Assembly (NCBI GenBank): GCA_016197365.1
Contig: JACPVS010000021.1
Coordinates: 1-64,000 of the forward strand
Direction: 5' to 3'
Length of the DNA: 64,000 nucleotides
Source: Mycolicibacterium cosmeticum
GTDB taxonomy: Bacteria > Actinomycetota > Actinomycetes > Mycobacteriales > Mycobacteriaceae
Under the pieces are notes generated by a model. The model saw only the letters and a program-made list of their open reading frames with translations. It searched no databases and was not told the origin of the DNA. The translations under genes and the position numbers were made by a program. Shown here in pieces: positions 44,004 through 53,151 of the stretch (position 1 is its first letter; the number at the start of each line of letters is the position of its first letter).

Positions 44004-45928
44004 ATGTGACAGGTGTCAAGTTTTTCTTCCGCGACGTCCAGCGCCGGGTTGCGGTCGAAGAAGCCGAACGGTTTCAGCCAGAACGACACGATGTCGACCG
44101 GCATCACCGGCCAGTCCTCCGGCCGGGTGATGTGGTGCAGGCCGAAGACGTACCAGAGCACCACGTCGGTGTTCAGGATCGGCCGGTCGGCCTTCGTCCA
44201 TTCCCCCAGGCCGGTGTCGGATACCGACTGGTTGACGAATTCGCCTGCCGGCCAACGCTCGTCGGCGTGGTTGGGGGTGACCCACAGGGTGTGGCCGATG
44301 ACGTTGGCCCGCTTCAGCACGGGCGCGGACGGATCGAACATGGCAGGCAGCGCCCCGGTGGGCACCAGCTTGTACGACGGGTGGGTGCCCAGGCCGTTGA
44401 CGACGTTGGTGTTGACCACCTTCCAGCTGCGCTGGGTGCCGAAGTTGAGGTCCTGCTTGCCTTCGTTCTCGGTGCGCAGCGGGACGTTTCTGGTGACCAC
44501 CGACAACCCGTGCGGGTTCTGCTCCGAGATGGGCTCGGCGTAGGACTCCGACATGTAGACGGTGTTGTCCGGCCCATCGATGTCCAGGTCCAGGCGGGCG
44601 ACCAGGAAGTGCTGATGAAACGGGGCGTAGGTGCGCTCGTCGACGAGGGTGCCGTTGGGATTCGGCGCACCCGGCGGCAGCGGGGTGGTGACCATGATGC
44701 CGGTGGCCCGGACCTCGCACTCGATGTTGCCGTCCTGGTAGAGCCGCCAGTAGACCAGGTACTCGTAGTTGGCGACGGTGACATGGAAGCTCAGCGTGAG
44801 CCTGCGCATGCGGCGCACGGCGGCACCGGCGTCGTGGTCGACGTGCTTCCACAGCACCGCGTTGTCCTCCTCATGGATGCAGATGGCGTCGGCGATGGTG
44901 TACGGCTCGCCTTTGCTGTTGTGCAGCACGGCATCCAGGTACCGGATGTCCCCCAGGCAATCACACCCGAGTGCCAATGAGGTGGTCATGAATCCGAGAC
45001 CCCACTCGCCGATGTCGAAGGCGGTGCGGCGGTAATGGTCCACCGAGGCGTCCCGATACGGAACCACCATCTCCGCGAACGACATCCGGTGGGCGACGGG
45101 ACGCACCCGGCCGCCGTCGCGGTAGGTCACAGCGTGCAGTGTCATCCCTTCGCGATAGTTGAAACCCACGCGCAGCGACCAGTTCTGCCACGTCAGCAGG
45201 TGGCCGTCCAGGCTGAACGACGGGCCCTCGGGCTGGGTGATGTGCAGCGGTTTGAGCGGATCACGTTGGGACGCAGCAGATATCCGATCGGGGATGTGCC
45301 GCGGGAGGTACTCGCCCATCACCTGCGGGGGCTGCACACCCTCGGCGAACGGGCCGCTGTCCTCGACCCTGAGCACCTCCATGGAGTTCAGGTCGATGAC
45401 GCAGTGCAGCCCACTGATCAGATGCGCGTACGGATTCGCGCCCGGCGCGTCCCGGCGCCAGGTGTCCGACCAGCCCAGCCTGCGGTCGCGGAACTCCGGT
45501 GGCGCCACCGCATCCCCGAATGTCCAGGTGTCCATGAACACGCTGTCGAGGTCGGTGATACCGCGCCGGGCCAGCGCGGCGATCACGTCGGGGTGCGCGC
45601 GCAGCACCTGATCGCACTCGACGAATTCGTCGACGGTGAAGTTGGCCTGTACCCCCGGAATGTGCTCGAAGGATTCCACCGCCTGAGCGCTCAGTGACAC
45701 CACAGCCCTGTAGGTGGCGTTGCGCGCGCGATCCAGGCAGACAGCGAGTGCCCGCCGCGGCGGGGCCTCTGCACCGCCGGCGAAGGCGCGCAACTCGTCC
45801 TTGGCCGGCTCGGCCAGTTCGATGGAGGCGAAGCGCCAGCCCGGGGCGCTCACCGCGTGGTGTGCGCCGAGGAGTGCGGCCACAGCGGTGAATTCGTCGG
45901 TGTCGAGAGGATCGAGCGGGTGCGCCAT
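44000..45928 (-). CDS. Copper-containing primary-amine oxidase
   Basis: 642 residues. The cofactor tyrosine, converted to topaquinone, lies in the NYEY motif near residue 388. The catalytic base is probably the Asp of AFDIGEWGLG near 305. Copper ligands are in HQHFLVARLD and the C-terminal HHITRPEDWPVMP. These enzymes oxidise primary amines to aldehydes with release of ammonia and hydrogen peroxide. No signal peptide is seen, so it is probably cytoplasmic. I chose the ATG at 45928; a GTG at 45946 is also in frame. It is coupled by overlap to the kinase-like fusion. Confidence 0.93.
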   Translation of the reverse strand: MAHPLDPLDTDEFTAVAALLGAHHAVSAPGWRFASIELAEPAKDELRAFAGGAEAPPRRALAVCLDRARNATYRAVVSLSAQAVESFEHIPGVQANFTVDEFVECDQVLRAHPDVIAALARRGITDLDSVFMDTWTFGDAVAPPEFRDRRLGWSDTWRRDAPGANPYAHLISGLHCVIDLNSMEVLRVEDSGPFAEGVQPPQVMGEYLPRHIPDRISAASQRDPLKPLHITQPEGPSFSLDGHLLTWQNWSLRVGFNYREGMTLHAVTYRDGGRVRPVAHRMSFAEMVVPYRDASVDHYRRTAFDIGEWGLGFMTTSLALGCDCLGDIRYLDAVLHNSKGEPYTIADAICIHEEDNAVLWKHVDHDAGAAVRRMRRLTLSFHVTVANYEYLVYWRLYQDGNIECEVRATGIMVTTPLPPGAPNPNGTLVDERTYAPFHQHFLVARLDLDIDGPDNTVYMSESYAEPISEQNPHGLSVVTRNVPLRTENEGKQDLNFGTQRSWKVVNTNVVNGLGTHPSYKLVPTGALPAMFDPSAPVLKRANVIGHTLWVTPNHADERWPAGEFVNQSVSDTGLGEWTKADRPILNTDVVLWYVFGLHHITRPEDWPVMPVDIVSFWLKPFGFFDRNPALDVAEEKLDTCHM

Positions 45929-45990
45929 AGCTCTACGCAAGCACACCGGACGGCACTGCGCAGGCCATTCCGAAGGCTGATGCGAAGCCG

Positions 45991-47502
45991 TCAGCCGACC
46001 GTCAGCGTGAAGCCCTCCCAGGCCTGGCGGCGCGCGGCGGCCGGGTCGTACTCCAGATGGGTGTTGCGGTCGAAGACGAGCACCGACCGCATGTCCGTGT
46101 CATACCGGGGCCAGTCCTCGCCCGGCTTCCCGGTCCGGCTGAAGCTGCCCCACCGCGTCTGCATGTCGCGGCTGACCCGGCGCGCCGATGTACCGTCGGC
46201 CGCCGCGGTGAGCAGCCCACCGAGCCGGGTGCGGTACACCCCGAAGACGGCCAACAGTTCGGTGGCGTGTGTGGCGCCCATCCCCGACCAGTGCAGGATC
46301 CGCGGCGCGTAGTCGTAGCGGTAGACGTAGGTGGGCTGGTGGCGGTGGTGGGCCTCGGCGATGTCCCAGCTGGCGGTCCCGAAGGCGAAGTCGCCACCGA
46401 GCCGGATGCACGCGGCGCGGCGCGGGTAGTCCGGATAGGCGGCGATGACACGGTCGCGGGTTTCGGCGCCGGTCGCCGACAACAGCATCTCGATGCTCTG
46501 CTCGGTGGTCGGGAGCAGCTGCATGAAGCGGGTGAACAGCCGGCCCTCCTCGGCGTTGCTGCCCACGATCAGCGGAATCCGGTGCGCCCGCCCGGCGCGC
46601 ATGGCCGCCACCGGGTCTTCGGGCAGCAGCTCGGTGCCCGCGGTCGGCCCGACCGGGAAGGCGCCCGGCATCTCCTTGCCTGCACGGGCGATCAGGGTGT
46701 CCAGCGCCGCGAGCAGATCCGCCGGCGATGCGGACATCGCTGCCTGGGCGCCGTCGGCCCGGGAGGCCCCCAACAGGCCCGCGAACTGCTCGGCGAACAT
46801 GGCGGCCTGCTCCGGCGTGCGCACCATGCCGCTGGCGGCACTCTGCGAGATCGCCTGGGCGAAAAGGCCTTCGGCTGCGGGCACGGCCATCAGGGTCGCG
46901 ACGGCGTGGGCGCCCGCGCTCTCCCCGAAAATCGTCACATTGTCCGGGTCGCCGCCGAACACCGCGATGTTCTCGCGTACCCACTTCAGTGCCAGCACCA
47001 AGTCCCGCAGATAGAGGTTGTCGTCGACCGGATGCTCCGGTGTGGACAGTGCGGACAGGTCGAAACAGCCCAGCGCGCCGAGCCGGTAGTTCACCGACAC
47101 GTAGACGCAGCCGCGGCGGGCCAGCGCGACCCCGTCGTAGATGGGTGTCGCCGAACTGCCCATGATGTAACCGCCGCCGTGGATGAAGAACATCACCGGG
47201 AGGGGCCCGTCGTCCGCGGGATCCTCCGGTGCCACCACGTTCAGCGTCAGGCAGTCCTCGCTCATCGGCTGGTAACGGCCGACGCCCAGCAGTGTGTACA
47301 TCTTCTGCTGGGGGGCGCAGTTGGTGAATCCGTGGCAGTACCGCACCCCGGGCCACGGTTCGGCCGGGCGGGGCGCACGGTAGCGCAGGGCGCCGACCGG
47401 GGCCTTCGCATAGGGAATGGAGCGCCAGCGATGTACCCCGTTGCGGGTGAATCCCTCGATCGTCCCGGTGTCGATCTTCACGCGGACGGTGTGTTCGTGC
47501 AT
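45991..47502 (-). CDS. Type-B carboxylesterase/lipase
   Basis: 503 residues. The oxyanion-hole motif HGGGY lies at 108-112, the nucleophilic serine in FGESAGAHA (near 195), the acid in SNAEEGRLF, and the histidine probably in the GMGATHATEL region. It resembles mycobacterial LipT-type carboxylesterases in size and motifs. No signal peptide is seen. It faces away from the lipoprotein gene at 47536 with only 33 bases between the starts. It is 62 bases upstream of the amine oxidase, so joint transcription is possible. Confidence 0.92.
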   Translation of the reverse strand: MHEHTVRVKIDTGTIEGFTRNGVHRWRSIPYAKAPVGALRYRAPRPAEPWPGVRYCHGFTNCAPQQKMYTLLGVGRYQPMSEDCLTLNVVAPEDPADDGPLPVMFFIHGGGYIMGSSATPIYDGVALARRGCVYVSVNYRLGALGCFDLSALSTPEHPVDDNLYLRDLVLALKWVRENIAVFGGDPDNVTIFGESAGAHAVATLMAVPAAEGLFAQAISQSAASGMVRTPEQAAMFAEQFAGLLGASRADGAQAAMSASPADLLAALDTLIARAGKEMPGAFPVGPTAGTELLPEDPVAAMRAGRAHRIPLIVGSNAEEGRLFTRFMQLLPTTEQSIEMLLSATGAETRDRVIAAYPDYPRRAACIRLGGDFAFGTASWDIAEAHHRHQPTYVYRYDYAPRILHWSGMGATHATELLAVFGVYRTRLGGLLTAAADGTSARRVSRDMQTRWGSFSRTGKPGEDWPRYDTDMRSVLVFDRNTHLEYDPAAARRQAWEGFTLTVG

Positions 47503-47535
47503 GGCCTGACCGTAGCGAACGGCTACCCTGGCCGC

Positions 47536-48219
47536 ATGCGGATGGCAGTGCTTCTGATGGCGTCCGCGCTGGTGGCGGGGTGTTCACAGGATATGAAGGG
47601 GGCGGCCGTCCCCGCGCCGCCACCGTTGACCGCGATCACGCCCGGAACGTCCCGTCCCGCGACCACCAATCCCCCGGCCTCGACGCCCGCGCCGACGCGC
47701 AGTCCCGCTCCCGGTGCGCCGATCGCCGAGGTGACGCGCTGGGTGGACGCCGGCAAGGCGGTACCTGCCGAGAAATTCGGCTCCGTCAGCCGCGACGGCG
47801 CCACCACCGATGTGCACGGGGTCGCGTTCACCACCGACACCGTCAGCTGCATCAGCAGTGCCCAGTACAACGACGGCGCACTGGCGTGTCTGGTGAAGCT
47901 CACCAACCCGCCCCCGAAGCCGCCCGATGCCTACACGATGTGGAAGGGCAACTGGGTGGACTTCGACGGGACGAGCGTGAATATCGGCTCCCTGCATGGG
48001 GATCCGGGCCCGTTCGGGGACGGCAGCGGCCCCGGTCTGGCCCAGGGCGAGACGTTGACGTTCCACGACTTCGCCTGCCGCGCCGACGGTGACGCGGTGG
48101 TGTGCGTCAACCATGCGCACCAGGCGGCGGCCCGGATGCGCCCGGCCGGCGTGGACGGTTTCGGTTGCCTGGCCCCGGCGACGGCGCCTCCGGACATCGG
48201 GATCAGGCTGGCCTGTTAG
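47536..48219 (+). CDS. Putative lipoprotein with a Pro/Thr-rich linker
   Basis: 227 residues. The signal peptide MRMAVLLMASALVAGC ends in a lipobox (LVAGC, Cys16), then a Pro/Thr/Ala linker (about residues 25-65), then a conserved mycobacterial secreted domain with cysteine pairs (VSCISSAQYNDGALACLV; FACRADGDAVVC). The domain is of unknown function. It is convergent with the SsuD-like gene, overlapping it by four bases. Confidence 0.82.
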   Translation: MRMAVLLMASALVAGCSQDMKGAAVPAPPPLTAITPGTSRPATTNPPASTPAPTRSPAPGAPIAEVTRWVDAGKAVPAEKFGSVSRDGATTDVHGVAFTTDTVSCISSAQYNDGALACLVKLTNPPPKPPDAYTMWKGNWVDFDGTSVNIGSLHGDPGPFGDGSGPGLAQGETLTFHDFACRADGDAVVCVNHAHQAAARMRPAGVDGFGCLAPATAPPDIGIRLAC

Positions 48220-49310
48220 TCGGTGACGCCCTTGGCCTTGAGCAGGGGCAGCACGCCCTCGGCGAACCAGTATGCCTCCTCCAGGTGCGGATACCCGGAC
48301 AGGATGAACTCGTCGAAACCGAGTGAGTAGTACTCGTAGATCAGGTTGGCGACCTCGTCGTGGCTGCCGACCAGGGCGGTGCCCGCACCGCCGCGGACCA
48401 GCCCCACCCCGGCCCACAGATTCGGGTAGATCTCCAGTCGGTCCACCCGGCCGCCGTGTAGGGCGGTCATCCGGCGCTGCCCCTCGGACTCCGATTTCTG
48501 ATGCAGTGCAGTGGCTTTGGCGATCTGTTCGGCAGGAATACCGGCCAGCAATTCGTCGGCAACCGCCCAGGCCGCCGCCGAGGTGTCCCGGCTGATGGTG
48601 TGCAGCCGGATACCGAAGCGCACGGTGCGACGGCGCGCCTGTGCCAGTTCCCGCACCCTGGCGATCTTGGCGGCCGCGTCCGCGGGTGGCTCGCCCCAGG
48701 TCAGGTACACGTCGACGTGCTCGGCGGCGATCGGCAGCGCGGCCGGCGACGATCCCCCGAAATAGATCTGCGGCAACGGATCCGGCGGTGCGGACACCCG
48801 GGCATCGCGGACCCGGTAGTGGTCGCCGTCGAAATCCACGGACTCCTGACGCCAGATCGCCTTGACCAGGTGAAGAAACTCGCCGGTGCGGGCGTAACGG
48901 GCATCGTGGTCGAGCCAGTCACCGAACCGGCGCTGCTCGGTGTCGTCGCCGCCGCTGACGATGTTGAGCAGGATCCGGCCTCCGGAAAACCGTTGCAGCG
49001 TGGCGGCCTGCTGGGCGGCCAGGGTGGGCGGTACCAGGCCCGGACGGAATGCCACCAGGAATTTCAGCCGCTCCGTGTCGGCCAGCAATGCCGCCGTCGT
49101 CAACCAGGCGTCCTCACACCAGGTCCCCGTCGGGGTGAGCACCCCTTCGAAGCCGAGGCGATCCGCGGCGCGGGCCACCTCGCCGAGATAGCGACGGCTG
49201 GGCTCCCGGAAGCCGGGCGGCACGTGCTGCTGGGCCGAGGCGTGAGACGAGCCGACGATGAACCGGCTGTCACCGCTGGTGGGCAGGAACCAGAAGAACT
49301 TCCCCGACAC
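48216..49310 (-). CDS. SsuD-like FMNH2-dependent alkanesulfonate monooxygenase (LLM family)
   Basis: 364 residues of the luciferase-like family, with GVLTPTGTWCEDAWLTTAALL, LKFLVAFRPGLVPPTLAAQQAATL and ILLNIVSGGDDTEQRRFGDW, typical of SsuD and related sulfonate or sulfone monooxygenases. These need reduced FMN from a separate reductase and release sulfite from organosulfonates. No SsuE or ABC transporter genes are adjacent, so the substrate is inferred from the family. The GTG at 49310 follows GAGGAG by six bases and is preferred to a start 48 bases upstream. Confidence 0.85.
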   Translation of the reverse strand: MSGKFFWFLPTSGDSRFIVGSSHASAQQHVPPGFREPSRRYLGEVARAADRLGFEGVLTPTGTWCEDAWLTTAALLADTERLKFLVAFRPGLVPPTLAAQQAATLQRFSGGRILLNIVSGGDDTEQRRFGDWLDHDARYARTGEFLHLVKAIWRQESVDFDGDHYRVRDARVSAPPDPLPQIYFGGSSPAALPIAAEHVDVYLTWGEPPADAAAKIARVRELAQARRRTVRFGIRLHTISRDTSAAAWAVADELLAGIPAEQIAKATALHQKSESEGQRRMTALHGGRVDRLEIYPNLWAGVGLVRGGAGTALVGSHDEVANLIYEYYSLGFDEFILSGYPHLEEAYWFAEGVLPLLKAKGVTD

Positions 49311-49392
49311 TACGAACTCCTCGCTAGACCAACGCCACGCTACGGGCGCGTGCACCACGGGCGGAAGCGTTTGGTTCGTCGCGAGGAAAACG

Positions 49393-49428
49393 AAAAGTCC
49401 TCGGCAACAAGGGTTGCCGAGGACTTTT
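49393..49428. terminator. Strong intrinsic terminator hairpin
   Basis: AAAAGTCCTCGGCAAC (49393-49408), loop AAGG, GTTGCCGAGGACTTTT (49413-49428): a perfect 16-bp stem with A and T runs at the ends. It lies 12 bases after the lipoprotein stop on the reverse strand and ends that transcript before the SsuD-like gene. Confidence 0.9.
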
Positions 49429-49439
49429 GGGGTGAGGTG

Positions 49440-50144
49440 TCAGCCGAAGCGGGTGGTGCCGGTGACGAGCTGGCCCGTCACCTGGGTGCCGTTGATCCGC
49501 GAGATGAGGGTGTTGTTGGACAGTTTGACCGCCTGATCGGCCTGCTGCAGTTTGCGCTTGTTCCGAACCTGGGCCTGGAACTGCGCCGCGTTGAGCTGCT
49601 GGAGCTCGGCCTGCTCGAAATCGCGGCCGCTGATACCGCCGTTGAACTGCACGCCGGTCACCGAGCCGTCGGGCCGCACGATCCAGGAGGCACGCGCACC
49701 GTCGAGGGCTGCGGTGTACATCCCGGCCGGGGTCGACACCGGGGCGGCGGTGAAGTCGTAGGTGATGCCGTTCATGGTCAGCGCGCCCTTCACGTCGTTG
49801 CCGGTGAAGGTCGCGTCCAGGTTGTCACGCAGTTTCGAGGTGATGTCGATGCTGCCTGCGGCCTGGTTGCCGAAGAACCAGGCCTCGTCGTCGGTGCCGT
49901 TGCAGGCATACGCCGTGACGGAATCGCCGTCGACCGAGATGCCGATCGCCATCTTCTTACCGTCCTTCTCGGTGTCGGCCATGTAGCGGGCCGACGCGGG
50001 GAACGGGGTGGCGGTCGAGCTGGAGGGGGCGGCGGTGGCCGATGAGGACCCCGCCTCGGTGGAGGGGCCACCGGAGCAGGACACGGTGCCCAGTGCGAGC
50101 ATCGCGGCGGCGCCGGCGAGGAGGGTGCGGGTGAACTTTCTCAT
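49440..50144 (-). CDS. Putative lipoprotein of unknown function
   Basis: 234 residues. The signal peptide MRKFTRTLLAGAAAMLALGT ends in VSC (lipobox Cys near residue 23), then a Ser/Thr/Ala linker and a mature domain with ARYMADTEKDGKKMAIGISV, VTAYACNGTDDEAWFFGNQ and GSVTGVQFNGGISG. The last 60 residues are Gln/Asn-rich and probably helical. The family function is unknown to me. The longer reading starting at 50180 lacks a signal peptide at its N-terminus, so the ATG at 50144 is used. It is followed by the terminator at 49393-49428. Confidence 0.82.
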   Translation of the reverse strand: MRKFTRTLLAGAAAMLALGTVSCSGGPSTEAGSSSATAAPSSSTATPFPASARYMADTEKDGKKMAIGISVDGDSVTAYACNGTDDEAWFFGNQAAGSIDITSKLRDNLDATFTGNDVKGALTMNGITYDFTAAPVSTPAGMYTAALDGARASWIVRPDGSVTGVQFNGGISGRDFEQAELQQLNAAQFQAQVRNKRKLQQADQAVKLSNNTLISRINGTQVTGQLVTGTTRFG

Positions 50145-50219
50145 GTGCACCAGCATGGTCGCCGCCGCCCGGTGGCACATGAAGATTGTGTGGAGATTGC
50201 GTGGAGAACGCGATCCGGT

Positions 50220-51431
50220 TCAGGGAGCCAGGAAGTCGGCCAGCTCGGTCAGGAAGACCTGCCACGCGGGTTCGGTCTCGGTCAGCAGGTGGTTGTTGCT
50301 CTGCAACGCCACCAGCCGCGAATCCGGGATCAGGGCGGCCAGTTCCTCCCCGTAGCGCATGGGCACCCGGCGGTCATCCGCGGAATGCATGATCAGCGTC
50401 GGGCAGGACACCTCACGGGCGAGGTCGCGCACGTCGATGCGGCCGAACTCATCGAGGAAGCGCACGGCGTTCTCCGGCGAGGTGGTGCGGCGCTGGAGAT
50501 GGTCGAAGGCCTCCCAGTCGGCGCGGGTGCCGTCGGGCTGGAACTGCGCGGCGAACACTTGCCGGAACGCCGGGTCGTCGCGGCCCCACCCCACCCGGGC
50601 GAGGTCCAGATCCAGTGCGGCGGCTCTTCTTTCGTCGTCGTTCATCGCCCGCACGGCGCGGCCCCGGGCGTAGGCGCCGCACAGGATGAGATGGGAGACC
50701 CGGTCCGGGTGGCGCGCGGCGTAGGCCACCGCGACCGCGCCACCCTGGGATACCCCGAGTAGCGGGAATCGTTCCAGCCCAAGCGCTTCCACCACGGTCT
50801 CCAGATCGGCGACCCAGTTGTCGAAGGTGAAGTCGATGGCTTCCCAGTCCGACAGTCCGCAGCCGCGCTCGTCGTACCGGATGAACGTGCGACCGGCGGC
50901 CAGGTCGCGCACCCAGTGCCGCCAGACCGGGCTCTCGATGTCATAGCCGAGGTGGGTCATCCAGTTGGCCGCGCGCACCAGCGGCGGTCCCTCGCCCGCC
51001 ACCGCGTAGGCCAGCCGGACGCCGTCGGTGGCGCGGCAGAATGCGATGTGCTGCCGCGGCGGCGGCGCGCTGACCGGGGCGACCGGCGCCTGCGGGATGT
51101 CCAGGGTGCCGACGAACTGATAGCCGCGGCCGCGGACGGTGCGGATGTAGCGCTGCGACTCGCCGTCGTCGCCCAGCGCGCGCCGGACCGCTTTGATCCT
51201 GCTGGTAAGGGCCGCTTCGCCGACGAATCGCCCGCCCCACACCTTGTCGAACAGTTCTTCTTTGGTGAGGAACCGGTCGTGGTTGCTGACCAACTGGGTC
51301 ATCACGTCGAAGACCTGCGGCTCGACCCGTACCACCTCGCCGTCGCGGCGCAGTTCGTAACGCTGGGTGTCCAGGACGAACTCGTCGAATCGCCACACAC
51401 CGGCTGGAGCGTCAGGTGCGGGGGTGGACAC
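50220..51431 (-). CDS. Winged-helix (OmpR/CadC-type) domain fused to an alpha/beta hydrolase
   Basis: 403 residues. Residues about 12-108 form a trans_reg_C-type DNA-binding domain (YELRRDGEVVRVEPQVFDVM; AALTSRIKAVRRALGDDG; IRTVRGRGYQFVG). A Pro/Ala linker follows, then an alpha/beta hydrolase with the nucleophile in GVSQGG (Ser near 228), Asp in HSADDRRVP and His in SNNHLL. No receiver or membrane segment is present. The hydrolase part could sense or process a small ligand and so set DNA binding. The target is unknown. Confidence 0.88.
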   Translation of the reverse strand: MSTPAPDAPAGVWRFDEFVLDTQRYELRRDGEVVRVEPQVFDVMTQLVSNHDRFLTKEELFDKVWGGRFVGEAALTSRIKAVRRALGDDGESQRYIRTVRGRGYQFVGTLDIPQAPVAPVSAPPPRQHIAFCRATDGVRLAYAVAGEGPPLVRAANWMTHLGYDIESPVWRHWVRDLAAGRTFIRYDERGCGLSDWEAIDFTFDNWVADLETVVEALGLERFPLLGVSQGGAVAVAYAARHPDRVSHLILCGAYARGRAVRAMNDDERRAAALDLDLARVGWGRDDPAFRQVFAAQFQPDGTRADWEAFDHLQRRTTSPENAVRFLDEFGRIDVRDLAREVSCPTLIMHSADDRRVPMRYGEELAALIPDSRLVALQSNNHLLTETEPAWQVFLTELADFLAP

Positions 51432-51470
51432 CGCGTCATCCTAGCTGTGAGAAGCCTTCGGGGAACGTCG

Positions 51471-51836
51471 TCAGCGCCAGCCGTCGGCGGCCTTGGCGGC
51501 CTGGATCAGCACGTCGCAGAGGTCGCGCAATTCAGCACCGTCCGCTCCCTCGTTCAAGGCGGTCGCGATGTCCTCGGCCGCGCACCGCACCTGGTAGACC
51601 CGGTCGGACAGGTCGGCGGCCTCGTCGGCGGTCAGTACCACCGCATCCGGTGCCACCGACGTGCCTTTCACCTGGGCCCGCTGCTCATAGGCCCGCTGAC
51701 GGCAGGATTGGCGGCAGTACTGCCTGCGGCGCCCCATGCCGGCGTCGGCGACCTCACGGCCGCACCAGCGGCACGGTTGCTGACGCGCGCGGCGTCGCGG
51801 CTGGGCGGGCGCCGGGGACGGGATGGCGGAGGTCAC
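51471..51836 (-). CDS. Small zinc-ribbon protein beside rbpA (position of Rv2049c)
   Basis: 121 residues. After a Pro/Arg-rich start it has CRWCGREV and, after a short spacer, YCRQSCRQRAYEQR. Four cysteines in CxxC/CxxxC-like spacing and basic residues suggest a small zinc finger that may bind nucleic acid. The rest is an acidic helical tail (AADLSDRVYQVRCAAEDIATAL). The GTG at 51836 is used since it starts the conserved part; no ribosome binding site is visible, so it could be leaderless. It is divergent from rbpA. Confidence 0.7.
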   Translation of the reverse strand: MTSAIPSPAPAQPRRRARQQPCRWCGREVADAGMGRRRQYCRQSCRQRAYEQRAQVKGTSVAPDAVVLTADEAADLSDRVYQVRCAAEDIATALNEGADGAELRDLCDVLIQAAKAADGWR

Positions 51837-51973
51837 GAAACCAGACTGTAGACCTGCGACCCGGGTGTTCCCGGTAACTGCCGGTATCCTAGATGGCTGA
51901 GTCAGGAACTTCGCCGACGTCATCTGCGTTGAAGATCCGGACGAAATTCAGCCGGTAATGAGGAGTGCTAACG

Positions 51974-52312
51974 ATGGCCGATCGTGTCCTGAGAGGAAGT
52001 CGCCTCGGAGCTGTGAGCTACGAGACCGACCGCAACCATGACCTGGCGCCGCGTCAAGTGGCGCGATACCGCACCGACAATGGCGAGATCTTCGATGTGC
52101 CGTTCGCCGACGACGCCGAGATCCCCGGCACCTGGCCCTGCAAGAACGGTATGGACGGCACCCTGATCGACGGGGACGTGCCCGAGCCCAAGAAGGTCAA
52201 GCCGCCCCGCACCCACTGGGACATGCTTTTGGAGCGGCGTTCCGTCGAGGAACTCGACGAGCTGCTCAAGGAGCGCCTGGAGATCATCAAGACCCGCCGT
52301 CGCGGATCCTGA
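51974..52312 (+). CDS. rbpA: RNA polymerase-binding protein RbpA
   Basis: 112 residues, the normal size. The sequence MADRVLRGSRLGAVSYETDR, the core domain VARYRTDNGEIFDVPFADDAEIPGTW with KNGMDGTLI, and the C-terminal sigma-interacting helix (THWDMLLERRSVEELDELLKERL) are diagnostic. RbpA binds group 1 and some group 2 sigma factors and stabilises open promoter complexes; it is essential in mycobacteria. The ATG at 51974 is preceded by GAGGAG with about nine bases spacing. Confidence 0.98.
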   Translation: MADRVLRGSRLGAVSYETDRNHDLAPRQVARYRTDNGEIFDVPFADDAEIPGTWPCKNGMDGTLIDGDVPEPKKVKPPRTHWDMLLERRSVEELDELLKERLEIIKTRRRGS

Positions 52313-52317
52313 CCGTG

Positions 52318-52356
52318 GGCACGGCGTGCGCATCCCCTGGGTGTGCACGCCATGCC
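52318..52356. terminator. Hairpin between convergent rbpA and ppm1
   Basis: GGCACGGCGTGCGCA (52318-52332), a nine-base loop, TGTGCACGCCATGCC (52342-52356): a 15-bp stem with two mismatches. It lies between two convergent stops and could end both transcripts. Confidence 0.65.
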
Positions 52357-52362
52357 GGATGG

Positions 52363-53151
52363 TCAGCCGGTGATGCCGCGGGCCCGGTCCAGCCGGCCCC
52401 GAATTCCCCATTCGGCGACCTTGGTCATCGCCTCGCGGATATTTGATCCGCTCATCTTCGAGACGCCGAGTTCGCGTTCGGTGAATGTGATCGGCACCTC
52501 CACGACCGTGAAACCGGCGTTGATGGCACGCCAGGTCAGGTCGATCTGGAAGCAGTAACCCTTCGAGTCGACCGCCGCGAGGTCGATCTTCTCCAGCACC
52601 TCACGCCGATAGGCGCGGTACCCGGCGGTGATGTCGTTGATGGCCACGCCCAGCAGCACCCGCGAATAGGTGTTGGCGGTCCGCGACAGCGCGAGCCGGC
52701 GCCACGGCCAGTTGCGCACGGTGCCACCCAGGACATAGCGGGAGCCGATCACCAGATCCGCGCCGCCGTCGACCGCTTCGAGCAGCCGGCCCAGCTCTTC
52801 CGGGGCGTGGCTGCCGTCGGCGTCCATCTCCACCAGGACGGTGTATTCGCGGCCCAGGCCCCAGGCGAATCCGGCGAGGTACGCCGCCCCCAGGCCGTCC
52901 TTGCTGATCCGGTGCATGACGTGCACCCGGTCGGGATCGGCCAGGGCCAGTTCGTCGGCCAGCTGGCCGGTGCCGTCGGGGCTTCCGTCGTCGACGATCA
53001 ACACATGGACGTCGGGCCGGGCGGCGTTGACGCGGCCCACGATCAGCGGGAGGTTCTCCCGCTCGTTGTAGGTCGGAATGATCACCAGAGTGCGCCGGCT
53101 CGGCGACGCCGGGTTGCCCGGTCGCTCCGCTCCTGTCCCAGGAGTGGTCAT
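52363..53151 (-). CDS. ppm1: Polyprenol monophosphomannose (dolichol-phosphate mannose) synthase
   Basis: 262 residues of glycosyltransferase family 2. VIIPTYNERENLPLIV opens the fold, DDGSPDGT and the metal-binding MDADGSHAPEEL follow, then GSRYVLGG and ITAGYRAYRREVLEKI. It transfers mannose from GDP-mannose to polyprenyl phosphate, the donor for lipomannan and lipoarabinomannan assembly. In M. tuberculosis this domain is fused to Lnt in one protein; here it is separate, as in M. smegmatis. It overlaps the lnt stop by four bases. Confidence 0.95.
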   Translation of the reverse strand: MTTPGTGAERPGNPASPSRRTLVIIPTYNERENLPLIVGRVNAARPDVHVLIVDDGSPDGTGQLADELALADPDRVHVMHRISKDGLGAAYLAGFAWGLGREYTVLVEMDADGSHAPEELGRLLEAVDGGADLVIGSRYVLGGTVRNWPWRRLALSRTANTYSRVLLGVAINDITAGYRAYRREVLEKIDLAAVDSKGYCFQIDLTWRAINAGFTVVEVPITFTERELGVSKMSGSNIREAMTKVAEWGIRGRLDRARGITG

